Shown piece after piece: positions 8,234 to 18,200 of a stretch of 64,000 bases of DNA (its first letter is position 1; every line of letters starts with the position of its first letter). The translations under genes and the position numbers were made by a program. The stretch lies in contig JAIQZU010000021.1 in NCBI GenBank assembly GCA_021776915.1, forward strand, positions 1 through 64,000, in the 5' to 3' direction. The DNA is from Candidatus Scalindua sp. (GTDB lineage: Bacteria > Planctomycetota > Brocadiia > Brocadiales > Scalinduaceae). The notes under the pieces are model-generated. The model was not told the DNA's origin. It did not search any database and was given only the letters and a program-made list of their open reading frames with translations.

Positions 8234-10694
8234 GACTCTTTCCTGTCCTTACCGGTAATAATATCCTGAACGTTGTGCCCTTACCTACCTCGTTCTCCAC
8301 CTCAATATTACCCTCATGCATTTTTACAATCCCATAACTAATACTAAGACCAAGCCCTGTACCCTTACCATCTTTTCTCGCGGTAAAAAAGGGATCAAAT
8401 ATTTTACCCAAATCATATTTATTAATACCCATGCCCGTATCACTGATAAATATTTCTACTGACTCTTTATCAGCATGGAAATGTGTGCCCATTGTCAGCG
8501 CCCATTTTCTATAAACCCCTCTCTGCTGTAAATCTCCCGCAGCCTCTTTCATGGCAAAAACAGCATTATTGGCAATATTAATAATAACCTGTTCTATCTG
8601 ATGGCTATCCGCCATAATATCAGGAATGCCTGGATCTGGTTTTCGAATAACATCAATTTTTTCTTTACGGTACTGTTTTTCTACAATGTTAAGCACATTA
8701 TCTATCAGATTATTCACATTTGACAATGCCATTTTTGGTTCTTTCTGCCTTGAGAAATCAAGCAAACCGCTGATTAACTCTTTACATCTGATAGACTCCC
8801 TGACAGACCCCTCCAGATATTCTCCCAAAAAAGACCTGTTCTTGCTGATAACAGTATAGGTTTCTCCTAATCCGTTATGGTATTTTTTTAAATCATCCAT
8901 AACGCACATCAACTCTTTTTTCAAAAACCCCTTCTCCTGTTTAACTTCTGCTTCACTATCCAGATTAGCAATAATCTTATCCAAATGTTGTGTATATTCG
9001 GAAATGGAAAGGGAGCTGATATCCTTAAAGGCGCTGGTGATTCTTTCGAAAATTTTCAAGCTTTCAGTGCTATAGAGATAGATTACTCCTATAGGGTTAT
9101 TAATTTCGTGTGCAATTCCTGCGATCAATTGGCCTATAGAGGCAAGTCTGTCAGATTGCATAAGTTTCTGCTCCAGTTTTCTCAACTCGGTGATGTCACT
9201 GGCAATGCCCATTATACTTATCAACTCACCCTCTTTATTTTTTATTGGTGAAGTGCTGAGCAGCACATTTCTGACATTCTTCTGTTTATCCAGGATTTCT
9301 ACCTCAAATCTACGTGGGAAATCGCTATGTATAATTTGATCATCGCCCTTCAGTTTATTGTCAAAAAAGATGGCAATCAATGGAGTGCCCATTAAATCCT
9401 CTTCATCATAGCCCCAGTCTGTAATCTTAGGATTAACAAACGTAAAGTTTCCCCGTGCGTCCAGTGTAAACATCAATTCGTTTGCAAATCGTAAAACACT
9501 CTCTAAATACTCCTTTCTCTCTTCAAGAGCGCCTTTTAATCCGAGGAGTTTTTCACGAGAATCTTTAATATCACAGGTCATTTGATTAAACGAGCCGGTA
9601 AGCTCTCCCAATTCATCTTTCAGACGGGTTTCCACCCGAAAATCAAGATCACCTCCTGCCACCTTCTTCATGCCCTTAACAAGCATGAGAATGGGATTAA
9701 TAATACCTCTTGAGACAAATAATGAGATAAAAATTACACCTACAATGCATATGCCTACCATTGTAATTACCCGGTTTTTAAATGTATAAATTGTAGAATA
9801 TGCCTCCGATTCATCTGTTTCGACCACTAAAACCCAACCCATTCTCTTTAAATACTGCGCTGCACCAATAACGTTTACACCCCTGTAATCATTGTAAACC
9901 CCTACAAACTCTTTCCCATGTGAATGTACAGAAATTACAGGTTTTGATTGAATCATTTGTCTTAATATGGAGTTATGCTCAAATCTGGAGTCAGTAATCA
10001 TGAAGCCGTCTTTATTTACAATATACACCTCACTGGTCAGACCCCTTCTGTGAAAAGCGCCTATATCAACTTTTGTATTTATATTTTTACCTACGGTAAT
10101 TTCATTTAACTTCGCGGCATTAAAACGGATTACGAGCACGCCTAACAATTTTTCTTCGCTTTTCTTCAGGATCGGCGAGGCAAAGGCCATCGAATACTCT
10201 CCTGTATTTTTGTCTCTGTAGACATCCTTGACATAAGTATTCATTTTGCCGTATTCAAAATAATCTACACCAACTTCATTTCTTCCTATACTATTTTCAT
10301 TGCTGGAAGCAACCACTATACCAGAGGGGTTTAAAACAAAGGTTTCATAAAATCCCTGATTCAAGTTTGTTTTATATACCATATAGTCGTTAAATTCTTT
10401 GACAGCTTGTTTGTCGCTTGGATTGTTATTTAATTTCTCTAGATTCATTCGAATAAACTCATCAGATGCAAAAAATTGAGATGAATATTCACCGGAATCC
10501 AGAATGGTTAATATGTGGTTCTTGATTCCTCCGACAATGAAGGACTGCTCTTTCAGTAGCTCGTTCTTGATAGATTCCTGAGCATATTGATAGGTAAGAA
10601 TAGCAACAACAATGATGGGCAAGACAGATAACAATAAAAACCAGCAAAATAATTTTCTGCCTATACCACTAAATAGATTTGCGCCTTTTATCAT
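8226..10694 (-). CDS. membrane sensor histidine kinase (dCache-HAMP-PAS-HisKA-HATPase)
   Basis: About 822 residues from the ATG at 10694; a TTG at 10709 in frame is possible but has no better ribosome site. Order: TM1, a periplasmic double Cache domain about 45-305, TM2 about 310-330, HAMP, PAS about 415-525 with trailing PAC, HisKA with the phospho-His in GIAHEINNPIGVIYLY, a roughly 90-residue insertion, then HATPase with N box IANNAVFAMKE, G boxes DTGMGINKYDLGKIFDPF and GTGLGLSIS. It autophosphorylates and hands phosphate to the overlapping NtrC-type regulator. The Cache C-terminal half resembles the neighbouring heme-motif protein but lacks its CxxCH. The signal is unknown, probably a small periplasmic molecule. 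Confidence 0.93.
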   Translation of the reverse strand: MIKGANLFSGIGRKLFCWFLLLSVLPIIVVAILTYQYAQESIKNELLKEQSFIVGGIKNHILTILDSGEYSSQFFASDEFIRMNLEKLNNNPSDKQAVKEFNDYMVYKTNLNQGFYETFVLNPSGIVVASSNENSIGRNEVGVDYFEYGKMNTYVKDVYRDKNTGEYSMAFASPILKKSEEKLLGVLVIRFNAAKLNEITVGKNINTKVDIGAFHRRGLTSEVYIVNKDGFMITDSRFEHNSILRQMIQSKPVISVHSHGKEFVGVYNDYRGVNVIGAAQYLKRMGWVLVVETDESEAYSTIYTFKNRVITMVGICIVGVIFISLFVSRGIINPILMLVKGMKKVAGGDLDFRVETRLKDELGELTGSFNQMTCDIKDSREKLLGLKGALEERKEYLESVLRFANELMFTLDARGNFTFVNPKITDWGYDEEDLMGTPLIAIFFDNKLKGDDQIIHSDFPRRFEVEILDKQKNVRNVLLSTSPIKNKEGELISIMGIASDITELRKLEQKLMQSDRLASIGQLIAGIAHEINNPIGVIYLYSTESLKIFERITSAFKDISSLSISEYTQHLDKIIANLDSEAEVKQEKGFLKKELMCVMDDLKKYHNGLGETYTVISKNRSFLGEYLEGSVRESIRCKELISGLLDFSRQKEPKMALSNVNNLIDNVLNIVEKQYRKEKIDVIRKPDPGIPDIMADSHQIEQVIINIANNAVFAMKEAAGDLQQRGVYRKWALTMGTHFHADKESVEIFISDTGMGINKYDLGKIFDPFFTARKDGKGTGLGLSISYGIVKMHEGNIEVENEVGKGTTFRILLPVRTGKSHE

Positions 10695-10710
10695 AATTAG
10701 CTCACACAAT

Positions 10711-10953
10711 TTATAAATATTGATAGAAAATAATAGCCAATAGTCTTAAGTCTTTGGTATTATTTGATTTTGGAAGAACAAACATTACTAAAGCATCAAC
10801 TACTGCTGGCTTAGTATCACTTAATACACAATCAAGATTTTTAAGGACGGTGTATGGGAGAATTACTTTCTGGTATTCATACTTTTTGTATATACATCTT
10901 AACATGACTGCTGGATTACAAATAAAGTTATATTCTTTTTTGCAATAATTCAA
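10711..10953 (-). pseudogene. remnant of a type I restriction-modification HsdM N-terminus
   Basis: 80 codons. The stretch KYEYQKVILPYTVLKNLDCVLSDTK closely follows the N-terminal helical domain of HsdM methyltransferases (pattern: xxY.KVILP.TVLRRLDCVL..TK). After about residue 50 the similarity ends and the frame closes, so the catalytic NPPF domain and the HsdS and HsdR partners are missing. It sits just upstream of the histidine kinase in a zone with two further gene remnants. Almost certainly non-functional; the family call rests on this short motif. Confidence 0.65.
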
Positions 10954-11129
10954 TCTATTTATCTAAATAACTCTATTAACTTATTGATAGGCAAGCCACT
11001 GATTTTACCAGTGAGACTATCAAATGTTTTACCTTCAAGTATTTAGTAAAAAATATTTCTCCCCGCCTGAAAGACAAGTCGGGCAGGCAACTGGCCTGGC
11101 GGTTAGAACAGACCAGAGAGGAGTAATAA

Positions 11130-11250
11130 ATGGAAAAGTTTACTAGTTTATCATATTCGAGGTATGATTGTAAATACCATGTAGTGTTTGTGCCCAAATT
11201 CAGGAAGAAGTCACTGATTGGAAAGATAAGGCAATATGAAGGTAAGAATC
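11130..11250 (+). pseudogene. truncated IS200/IS605 TnpA transposase
   Basis: The frame opens with a strong GAGGAG ribosome site and reads MEKFTSLSYSRYDCKYHVVFVPKFRKK, the N-terminus of single-stranded-DNA Y1 transposases of IS200/IS605. Similarity stops after about 40 residues, before the HUH and catalytic Tyr motifs, and the frame runs into a family 2 hairpin repeat. Upstream, an imperfect palindrome (CCCGCCTG...CGGGCAGG) may be a remnant left end. Non-functional. Confidence 0.8.
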
Positions 11251-11303
11251 AGAACTTAGGCTTTCGGCAAAATTTTTATGTCTTCATTCTTTCTGATAAC
11301 AAG

Positions 11304-11419
11304 TGTCGGGTAAGAAACCCGACCTACGCGTAATAATTTAATATTTATGTAGGGCGGGTTTCCCCGCCTGAATAGCGAAGTCGGGCAGGTTACCCGCCGA
11401 CTTTGAATTTCCTATGCAT
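11304..11419 (+). repeat. dispersed hairpin repeat, family 2 (GTCGGGTAAGAAACCCGAC type), copy 1
   Basis: GTCGGGTAAGAAACCCGACC is self-complementary, followed by a second GTAGGGCGGGTTTCCCCGCC arm and the terminal motif CTTTGAATTTCCTATGCAT. A second copy lies at 18777-18859. Confidence 0.85.
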
Positions 11420-11606
11420 GAACTTAAACTGAGAAAAACTTTTGGTGCGATGATATGCGGTGCCAACAGTAGGTTTTGAGATTTAAAAAGTTAAAAAATA
11501 CATAGCTCAGCAGGAAAAGCTAGAAAAAGATCAAGAAGATGATAAAATTTGAACCGGTAGTTAAGCTACAAATTTGCTATAATTTCCTTCTGAGAAAGTA
11601 GGAAAA

Positions 11607-11648
11607 ATGAAGAAGACATATAGTTCGAGTTTTAAATCCACAAAATAA
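11607..11648 (+). pseudogene. 14-codon remnant of an IS3-type OrfA start
   Basis: The frame reads MKKTYSSSFKSTK then stops. This matches the first residues of many IS3-family OrfA proteins (MKKxYSxxFKxKVALEA), and a purine-rich stretch sits before the ATG. Nothing else of the element is visible; the rest of 11420-11827 has no recognisable gene. Confidence 0.4.
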
Positions 11649-11827
11649 TCAACATATCCATTTGCTTTTGTGCACTTTTCATATAATATCGATGAAATCA
11701 AAAAACACATACTTGATCTTTTGGCCAGAGGAAGGTTAAATTACTTGTAATGGTGAGGGCTTGAAAAATCCAACTCCTATTTTCGACTATAGAAAATATT
11801 GTATATTGAATTTTAAGGAAAAGTATC

Positions 11828-13003
11828 GTGAATAATCTGGATTTTATTAAAGAAGAATTAGATAAACTCAAGGAAGCCGGCCTGCTCATTAACGTCCGTA
11901 CAATAGAAGGCCCTCAGGGAGCGTGGATTACTGTAGATGGGAAGAAGGTGCTTAATCTCTGTTCGAACAACTATCTGGGGCTTGCTAACGACCCACAATT
12001 AAAAACAGCTTCTCAAAAGGCTATTGACGCTTATGGCGTAGGCCCTGCGGCAGTCAGGACAATTGCCGGCACAACAACACTGCACAAAGAACTGGAACGA
12101 AAGCTTGCACTTTTTAAGGGAGTGGAAAGTACTATATCATTTCAATCCGGATTCTGTGCAAACCTTGCCGTTATTCCGGCAATCGTAGGTAAAGAAGATG
12201 TTGTCTTTTCAGATGAACTCAACCACGCAAGCATCATTGACGGCTGCCGCCTTTCTAAGACCAGGACAGTACGGTATGAACACTGTAACCCTGAAGACCT
12301 TCAGACAAAAATCCATGCCGAGAAAGATGTCAAGCGTAAGCTTATTATTACGGACGGTGTTTTCAGTATGGAGGGAGACATTGCTCCATTACCGGAAATT
12401 GTAGAAATAGCTGAAAAATATAAAGCAATTACCATGGTGGACGATGCACACGGCGAGGGAGTATTGGGCAGGGGCGGCAGGGGCATTGTTGACCATTTCA
12501 ATCTGCACGGCAAGGTGGACATTGAAGTGGGTACCATGTCAAAGGCGTTTGGTGTTGTGGGAGGTTACATTGCAGGAACTAAAAAGTTGACTGATTACCT
12601 GATGCAGAAAGGGCGTCCCTTCCTCTTTTCAAGCGCCGTAACAGCCGCCGACGTAGCGGCATGTATCGCTGTAGTTGACACCCTGAACGAATCAGATGAC
12701 CTGGTCAAAAAACTCTGGTCGAATACCGGATTCTTCCAGGACAGGATGAAGCAGATTGGATTCAACATCGGCAACACAAAGACGCCTATCACACCCGTTA
12801 TGATAGGCGATGCCAGGGTGGCAAAGAATTTCAGTCAGAAGTTATTCGAAGAAGGTATTTTTGCACAATCAATTGGTTACCCTACTGTACCTGTGGGCAA
12901 GGCGCGTATTCGCGTAATGCTCTCTGCCACACATAGTGAGGAAGACCTTACATGGGCTATAGAACATTTTGAAAGGATTGGGAAGTCTTTGAACATAATA
13001 TAG
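11828..13003 (+). CDS. kbl: glycine C-acetyltransferase / 8-amino-7-oxononanoate synthase family enzyme (alpha-oxoamine synthase)
   Basis: 391-residue fold type I PLP enzyme that condenses an amino acid with an acyl-CoA or acyl-ACP. Seen: CSNNYLGLA near the start, [48 protein letters not shown] and the PLP lysine in [12 protein letters not shown]. The layout [11 protein letters not shown]...[10 protein letters not shown] is typical of 2-amino-3-ketobutyrate CoA ligases (Kbl), but the closely related BioF cannot be excluded by sequence alone. The start is GTG just after AAGGAAAAG. No bio or tdh gene is adjacent, so the pathway (threonine/glycine interconversion or biotin) is not settled. Confidence 0.85.
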   Translation: MNNLDFIKEELDKLKEAGLLINVRTIEGPQGAWITVDGKKVLNLCSNNYLGLANDPQLKTASQKAIDAYGVGPAAVRTIAGTTTLHKELERKLALFKGVESTISFQSGFCANLAVIPAIVGKEDVVFSDELNHASIIDGCRLSKTRTVRYEHCNPEDLQTKIHAEKDVKRKLIITDGVFSMEGDIAPLPEIVEIAEKYKAITMVDDAHGEGVLGRGGRGIVDHFNLHGKVDIEVGTMSKAFGVVGGYIAGTKKLTDYLMQKGRPFLFSSAVTAADVAACIAVVDTLNESDDLVKKLWSNTGFFQDRMKQIGFNIGNTKTPITPVMIGDARVAKNFSQKLFEEGIFAQSIGYPTVPVGKARIRVMLSATHSEEDLTWAIEHFERIGKSLNII

Positions 13004-13073
13004 TCGGTAGGAAGTTTAAGATTTTAAACCCCTGCTAAATTATATAAACCAGAAAGACGAGGAGAAATATAGT

Positions 13074-13907
13074 ATGAAAAGAAAAATTATCATAATTCCG
13101 GTTATTATATTGGCGATATTGGCTGCGCTTTTTTTTGGTAAGAATGTGATCATTAAGTCTTCCGTAACAGCCGGCGTCAGGGCAATGACAGGTCTTAAGT
13201 TAAGTATCGGGAGTATGAATGTTGGTGTATTTAAATCCTTAATCGGCATAAATGAATTACGGTTGCATAATCCAACAGGATTCGAAGATGAGTTAATGAT
13301 AGATTTACCCGAAATTTATGTAGATTATGACCTGGGAGCTTTTATTGCAGGAAAGACACACCTTGAAGAAGTCAGGTTAAATTTAAAAGAATTTATAGTC
13401 GTGAAGAATGAAGCTGGCGAGCTTAACCTTGATTCATTAAAAGTTGTCGGAACCGCAGAAGAGGAAGAGGTACTAGATGAAGGTAAAAAGGGGGAAACTA
13501 AAATGCCAGAGCTTCAAATAGATTTATTAGTGTTAAGGATAGACAAGGTTATATATAAAGATTATTCAAAGGGGACTCCGCCGAAGGTGAAAGAGTATAA
13601 CGTAAATATTAACGAGCGGTATGAGAATATAACAAACCCTGAAACTTTTGTGAGCCTTATTATACTTAAGGCCCTTAAGAATACTGCCATTGCCAGTCTA
13701 ACTAATTTTGATTTAGGAAAGTTACAAAGAGGGATTTCTGGAACAGTCAAGAAAACAGCCGAGATGGCGCTGGAAACTCCAGGCAAGGCGATAGACGTTG
13801 GAAAAGAGGCAGGAGAGAGAGTCAAAGAAACTGCCAAGGAAACAGTGGACAAGGCTGCTGATGCTATTAAAAAGCTTCTGCCTTTTGGAAAAAAAGAGGA
13901 CAAATAA
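13074..13907 (+). CDS. AsmA-like membrane-anchored protein
   Basis: 277 residues: one N-terminal transmembrane anchor (IIIIPVIILAILAALFFG), then a beta-rich region of AsmA/DUF748 type (GLKLSIGSMNVGVFKSLIGINELRLHNPTGF), an acidic linker and a Lys/Glu/Ala-rich amphipathic C-terminus with repeated KETA motifs. Proteins of this kind sit in the inner membrane facing the periplasm and are linked to envelope lipid homeostasis. Preceded by GACGAGGAGAAATATAGT. It is directly followed by the small gene at 13908, probably in one unit. Confidence 0.7.
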   Translation: MKRKIIIIPVIILAILAALFFGKNVIIKSSVTAGVRAMTGLKLSIGSMNVGVFKSLIGINELRLHNPTGFEDELMIDLPEIYVDYDLGAFIAGKTHLEEVRLNLKEFIVVKNEAGELNLDSLKVVGTAEEEEVLDEGKKGETKMPELQIDLLVLRIDKVIYKDYSKGTPPKVKEYNVNINERYENITNPETFVSLIILKALKNTAIASLTNFDLGKLQRGISGTVKKTAEMALETPGKAIDVGKEAGERVKETAKETVDKAADAIKKLLPFGKKEDK

Positions 13908-14177
13908 TTGAATAAAGAAAATACAAATGGATACTCAGAATACCAGAAAAAGGTTATCAAGAACTTTTACGACAATAAAGACCTTCGCCTCGTTCAAAAA
14001 CTGGGAGAATTAGTCTCAAATTTATATCTGGAAACCAGTGAGAAGAAGAAGGAAACCGAGTGGAAGAAGATAAAGAAGATGCTTACCGATTTGAAAGTAC
14101 ACCCAGGAGAAGTAGAATACCTGACAAAAGATAAAAACCTTTCGCTGATTTCAAAGAAATTGGATGAAGTGTTTTAG
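13908..14177 (+). CDS. small charged protein of unknown function
   Basis: 89 residues, TTG start, with AGAGGACA about eight bases upstream inside the end of the AsmA-like gene. Very rich in Lys and Glu and predicted helical; no signal peptide or membrane segment. I do not recognise a family. It immediately follows the stop of the AsmA-like gene and is therefore probably co-transcribed with it. Confidence 0.6.
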   Translation: MNKENTNGYSEYQKKVIKNFYDNKDLRLVQKLGELVSNLYLETSEKKKETEWKKIKKMLTDLKVHPGEVEYLTKDKNLSLISKKLDEVF

Positions 14178-14257
14178 GTATCTAAAGAAAAGTCAACCAC
14201 GGAAGCTCACGAAATGACACTAAAATAATAATTCACAGAGGACAGATAGAAACTGGA

Positions 14258-14342
14258 GAGGCAAGAAACAGGAATCCCTCAATTCTTAAATTCCTAAATT
14301 TCTTAATTCTTAAATCCCTTAATACTTAAATTCCTAAATTAA
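14258..14342 (+). repeat. low-complexity degenerate repeat of TTCTTAAATTCCTAAA type
   Basis: The 80 or so bases before the SDR gene are a degenerate tandem array of (A)TTCTTAAATTCCTAAATT-like units. They are AT-rich and could slip. No other feature is visible in 14178-14345; a CCACGGAAGCTCACGAA motif near 14198 resembles another intergenic motif at 49784. Confidence 0.5.
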
Positions 14343-14345
14343 ATC

Positions 14346-15245
14346 ATGAAGATTGCCATTACCGGTTTATCAGGTTTCCTGGGACACTATGTAGCAAAGA
14401 AACTCTTTGAGAGAAACGTTCAGATGCAGGCACTGGTACGGAGTACCGGCAACATTTCACACCTTAACGATTATCAAGAAAAGATTACGTTTGTGCAGGG
14501 TGATCTGGGTGACAAGGAAGCCTTAAAGAAATTTGTTCAAGGCGCCGACATAGTCATCCACATGGCTTATGAGAGAAACGGAGCAGGCTTTCACGATTCC
14601 GCCAGTAATGATATCAGACGATTACTGGATGTAAATCTATCAGGCAGTCTGGATCTGTTAGATGCTGCTAAACAACATGGAGCTAAACAATTCATCTTTA
14701 CCAGTTCCTGTGCGGTTTACGGACATATCTTTCACGATATCAAACTCGACGAACAACACCCCCTGATACCCGATTCAAACTACGGCGCCTATAAAGCTGC
14801 GGTAGAGGCGTTTTGTCATTCGTATTTCTTGTCAAAGAGTATTAATACCACCATATTCCGGCCCGTAGGCATCTATGGTCTTGATCCACAATTAGCTCAT
14901 TCTGAATGGTACGACTTAATTAAGAACATTAAAAACGGAGTTGATGTAGAAGTTGCAGGAGGTGGTAAGATAGTTCAGGTCACAAACGTTGCTCAGGCAA
15001 TAGATTTAGCAATTGACAATAAAGATGCCTTTGGGAAGGTTTATAACCTGGCAGACTTCTATGTCGATAACATGACCATAGCAACAATGGCTAAAGAGAT
15101 ATGTGATTCCAAATCCAAGATCAGAGGTACACCCAAACAGCCTATCAATACTATTGATAATACCGCATCAAAAAAATTGGGTGTACATTATGCGGGAACG
15201 GAAGGTTTAAGGCAGTATATTCAGGAGTTGGTTAGGCTTATTTAG
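14346..15245 (+). CDS. NAD(P)-dependent epimerase/dehydratase (extended SDR)
   Basis: 299 residues. Rossmann glycine motif ITGLSGFLGHYVAKKL at the N-terminus, acidic residue pattern GDLGD, the active-site Ser-Ser in FTSSCAVYG and Tyr-x-x-x-Lys in YGAYKAAVE. This is an extended short-chain dehydrogenase of the nucleotide-sugar epimerase/dehydratase group. Substrate specificity cannot be read. It is separated from the AsmA unit by about 170 bases of AT-rich repeats and converges on the PGK-GDH fusion gene, with only 5 bases between stops. Confidence 0.85.
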   Translation: MKIAITGLSGFLGHYVAKKLFERNVQMQALVRSTGNISHLNDYQEKITFVQGDLGDKEALKKFVQGADIVIHMAYERNGAGFHDSASNDIRRLLDVNLSGSLDLLDAAKQHGAKQFIFTSSCAVYGHIFHDIKLDEQHPLIPDSNYGAYKAAVEAFCHSYFLSKSINTTIFRPVGIYGLDPQLAHSEWYDLIKNIKNGVDVEVAGGGKIVQVTNVAQAIDLAIDNKDAFGKVYNLADFYVDNMTIATMAKEICDSKSKIRGTPKQPINTIDNTASKKLGVHYAGTEGLRQYIQELVRLI

Positions 15246-15250
15246 CCACT

Positions 15251-18200
15251 TTATAATTGCTTTCTTGCTTCTTCCGGCAAGGCTGACACAGCCATTAATA
15301 GGTCATCGTTATCAGGTTTGGCTTTGACAAATGAGGTGAAAAGGTGGATGGCTTCTGTATATATGTCTTTTGTTATTTCTATAATACTTTCATCTGGGAT
15401 ATTGTTGGTAGTTATTACGGCTTCCAAATTTGATATCAATGTGACAAGCGTCCAGTAGTCGAGCGGTATTCGTTTCATCAAATCATTACCCAGATATGTA
15501 AGATAATTACGTATAACGTGGAGTCTGTCTTCTGACAATAAATCTCTCCTTCCCTTCTTTACTAAAGAGGAGGAGTGGGTTATCATGTTAGCAATTTCCT
15601 TAGATAGTTCGGCAACAGCAACGCGCCCTATTGCCATAATGGAAGCAGCCGTCCTCATTCCAATCTTTCGTTCCTGAGAAATCCTGATGATATCATCAAA
15701 AATCATGCAGATATTGTCTTCAAGCAGGCTATTGATCTTTTCTAAATCCCAGCGCTCGTTCTTCAGATTCTGCACCCATTCCAGATAAGATACGAAAACA
15801 CCTCCCAGGTTTGTACTGATATCTGGTGTTATAAAGGTGCCTTTTCTCGTTACAATTCTATCGCCTTCAGGGGTAACAGGCCCATTTGCGCCTTCCACTA
15901 TAACTTTGGCCTTTACGCTATACGCATTCCTGTCTATAGCATTCTCAAGCGCAGCAAGAACGAGGAAATCAACATCCAGTGCGAAAATGCCATCGTTTGT
16001 TATGTCTCTTCCACCCTCAAATCCCTTTAAGAAGCCTGCGCCAGTAGTTTCCACGTGTTCCATAACGGCATCTATATTCAGGCCATTGGGGTTATATATA
16101 CCGCCACTGGCATCCGTAATAGCTACGACTCTTACGCCTGCATCATACAGGAATTTTGCAGGCGGCCTGCCGACATTGCCAAACCCCTGTATGGCTGCTG
16201 TGGCGCCTTTAAGGTTTATATTTTTATGACTGGCAGCTTTTTTCAGGGCAATAAATACTCCACGCCCTGTTGATTCAGCCCTGCCGAGCGAACCTCCCTT
16301 ATCGTCCGGTTTGCCGGTAACCACAGCAAGCGCCCGGCATTTTGCTTCCGGGTGTTTTTTCAGTACCTCCATACATTTATCAAGATATGGAGTTTCCATA
16401 GGAAAAGAAGGTTGTTTGTGAAGTGGACGGAAATCATTAATGATTTTATTTGTCAATTCCGTATCATCCGTCAACCAGTCAGACAAATCTTCTTTCTCGA
16501 CTGACGTCTTCAGGTATTCATCTACAAACCAGGCCATCTTTGTAGCATTCGTGTTAACATCCGGCGCAGGGATATCAAGATGTGGCCCAATTGCGTTTCT
16601 ATGCTTCAATTCACGGCTGTATTCCCTGATTATGGATGCGTCTTTTCGATCAAGCAGGTTTCTTGGATTTGCTATAATACCACCCTTTGAACCGCCGTAT
16701 GGGATTCCGGCAATGGCGCATTTCCATGTCATCCAGATAGCAAGAGCCCTGACTTCATCAAGTGATACCTCAGGATGTTCTCTGAATCCTCCTTTGGCAG
16801 GGCCACGGGCTGAATTGTGGTGTACTCGATAAGAAATTATTTTACCTTCTGAAAGCCGGATCGCCTCTATCCGCTCAGGGGTAAGTAATTTCTTTTTCAG
16901 AAAAAGAGGAAGCCTTAAGATGTCGGCAACAACAGCAAATTGACTTTCTGCCACCTCGAGCGGACTTGGCATGGCAACGGCGTGCTCCCGTATCTTTGTA
17001 TATTCTTCAAGAGTAACATCGGGTACGGAAAACAATTGACTTACTCTTTCGAATTCTCCGATCTCTTTTTTGTAGTTAATAATATTCTTTGCAATGTCAT
17101 TTTCAATTTTGAGGAATTTCTCCAACTCTCCTATATTTGCGGCATTAAGATTTATTTTCTCCTTTACAGGTTCTTTTGGTTTCAGGTGTGTTTTTGCAGG
17201 CAGGTCATCTAAATGGTTAAGCGCGGTCAACTCCTCACCGGCAAGAAATTTTAAACCGGTTTCTCCCATTGTTGAAAGGTACGTCCTTGCAGGAGGTGGT
17301 TTTGCACCAAGCCTTCTTTGCGCTGCAGTAGCGCTATGAAGACCAAGTATAATCTTGGACCCTGCCTCATGGGCAAATACAAGGTCTAAAATCTGATTCG
17401 TGCCATGGCAAAACGTTTCGTCCTGGTACTTCCCTGCAATTCCATTGAAGATGATGGTTTTTGCGTCCCGCATCTTTTTCTTTATCAGGACGAGTGTGCC
17501 TGGGCCAATGTCGTATGCCTTCAATTTTGCAAATCTCCCCTTAATTTTGTTGACCTTAACGGTTTCAGGATTGAGTCCCGTCAGTTTTGCCATAATGTGG
17601 TCGACGGGAAGTATTATGTCGACACCATATCCTTTAGCCAGTTCCAGCACCATGGTTGCATTGCGAAGCGCCTGTTTTTGCAAATCCGGGTCTTCTTCAA
17701 GAATGCAGTTATCTACGTCATATCCCTGTACCTTGAGGAATGGAAATGCAATACCGCCAATGATAATCAGTTTATCAACCTTTCCATAAACAATAAGGTT
17801 CTTCATTGTCTCAACCTTGGCTGAGACGTTGGCCCCTCCGATAAAGGCAACTACAGGTTTATGAGGATACCTCATAAAACTATCAAGTGCGGTTAACTCC
17901 TGGGTAAGCAGGAATCCGGCTACCTTTGGGCCTGAAATAAGTCTTGTTACTGGTCCGAGTGATGCATGCTGGCCCATATTAGATGTTACCGGATCGGCAT
18001 TTACATAGACGTCACAATTAGTAGTGCTATGAAGTTGCTTTGCAAATTCCATAACTTCATTATCATCCTCTGAGGTTTCACCACTGCGAAACATGACATT
18101 TTCCAATAGGAAAACACCATCCCCGCTAATGATAGATTTTGTTTTTTCACCAATACAGTCATCAGTTATGGTAACCTCTCTATCTTCTGGTAGAATTTTC

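Noticed and set aside
15837-17824. Several plus-strand frames of 60-139 codons
   Set aside because: All are antisense to the conserved PGK-GDH fusion and reflect its codon bias.
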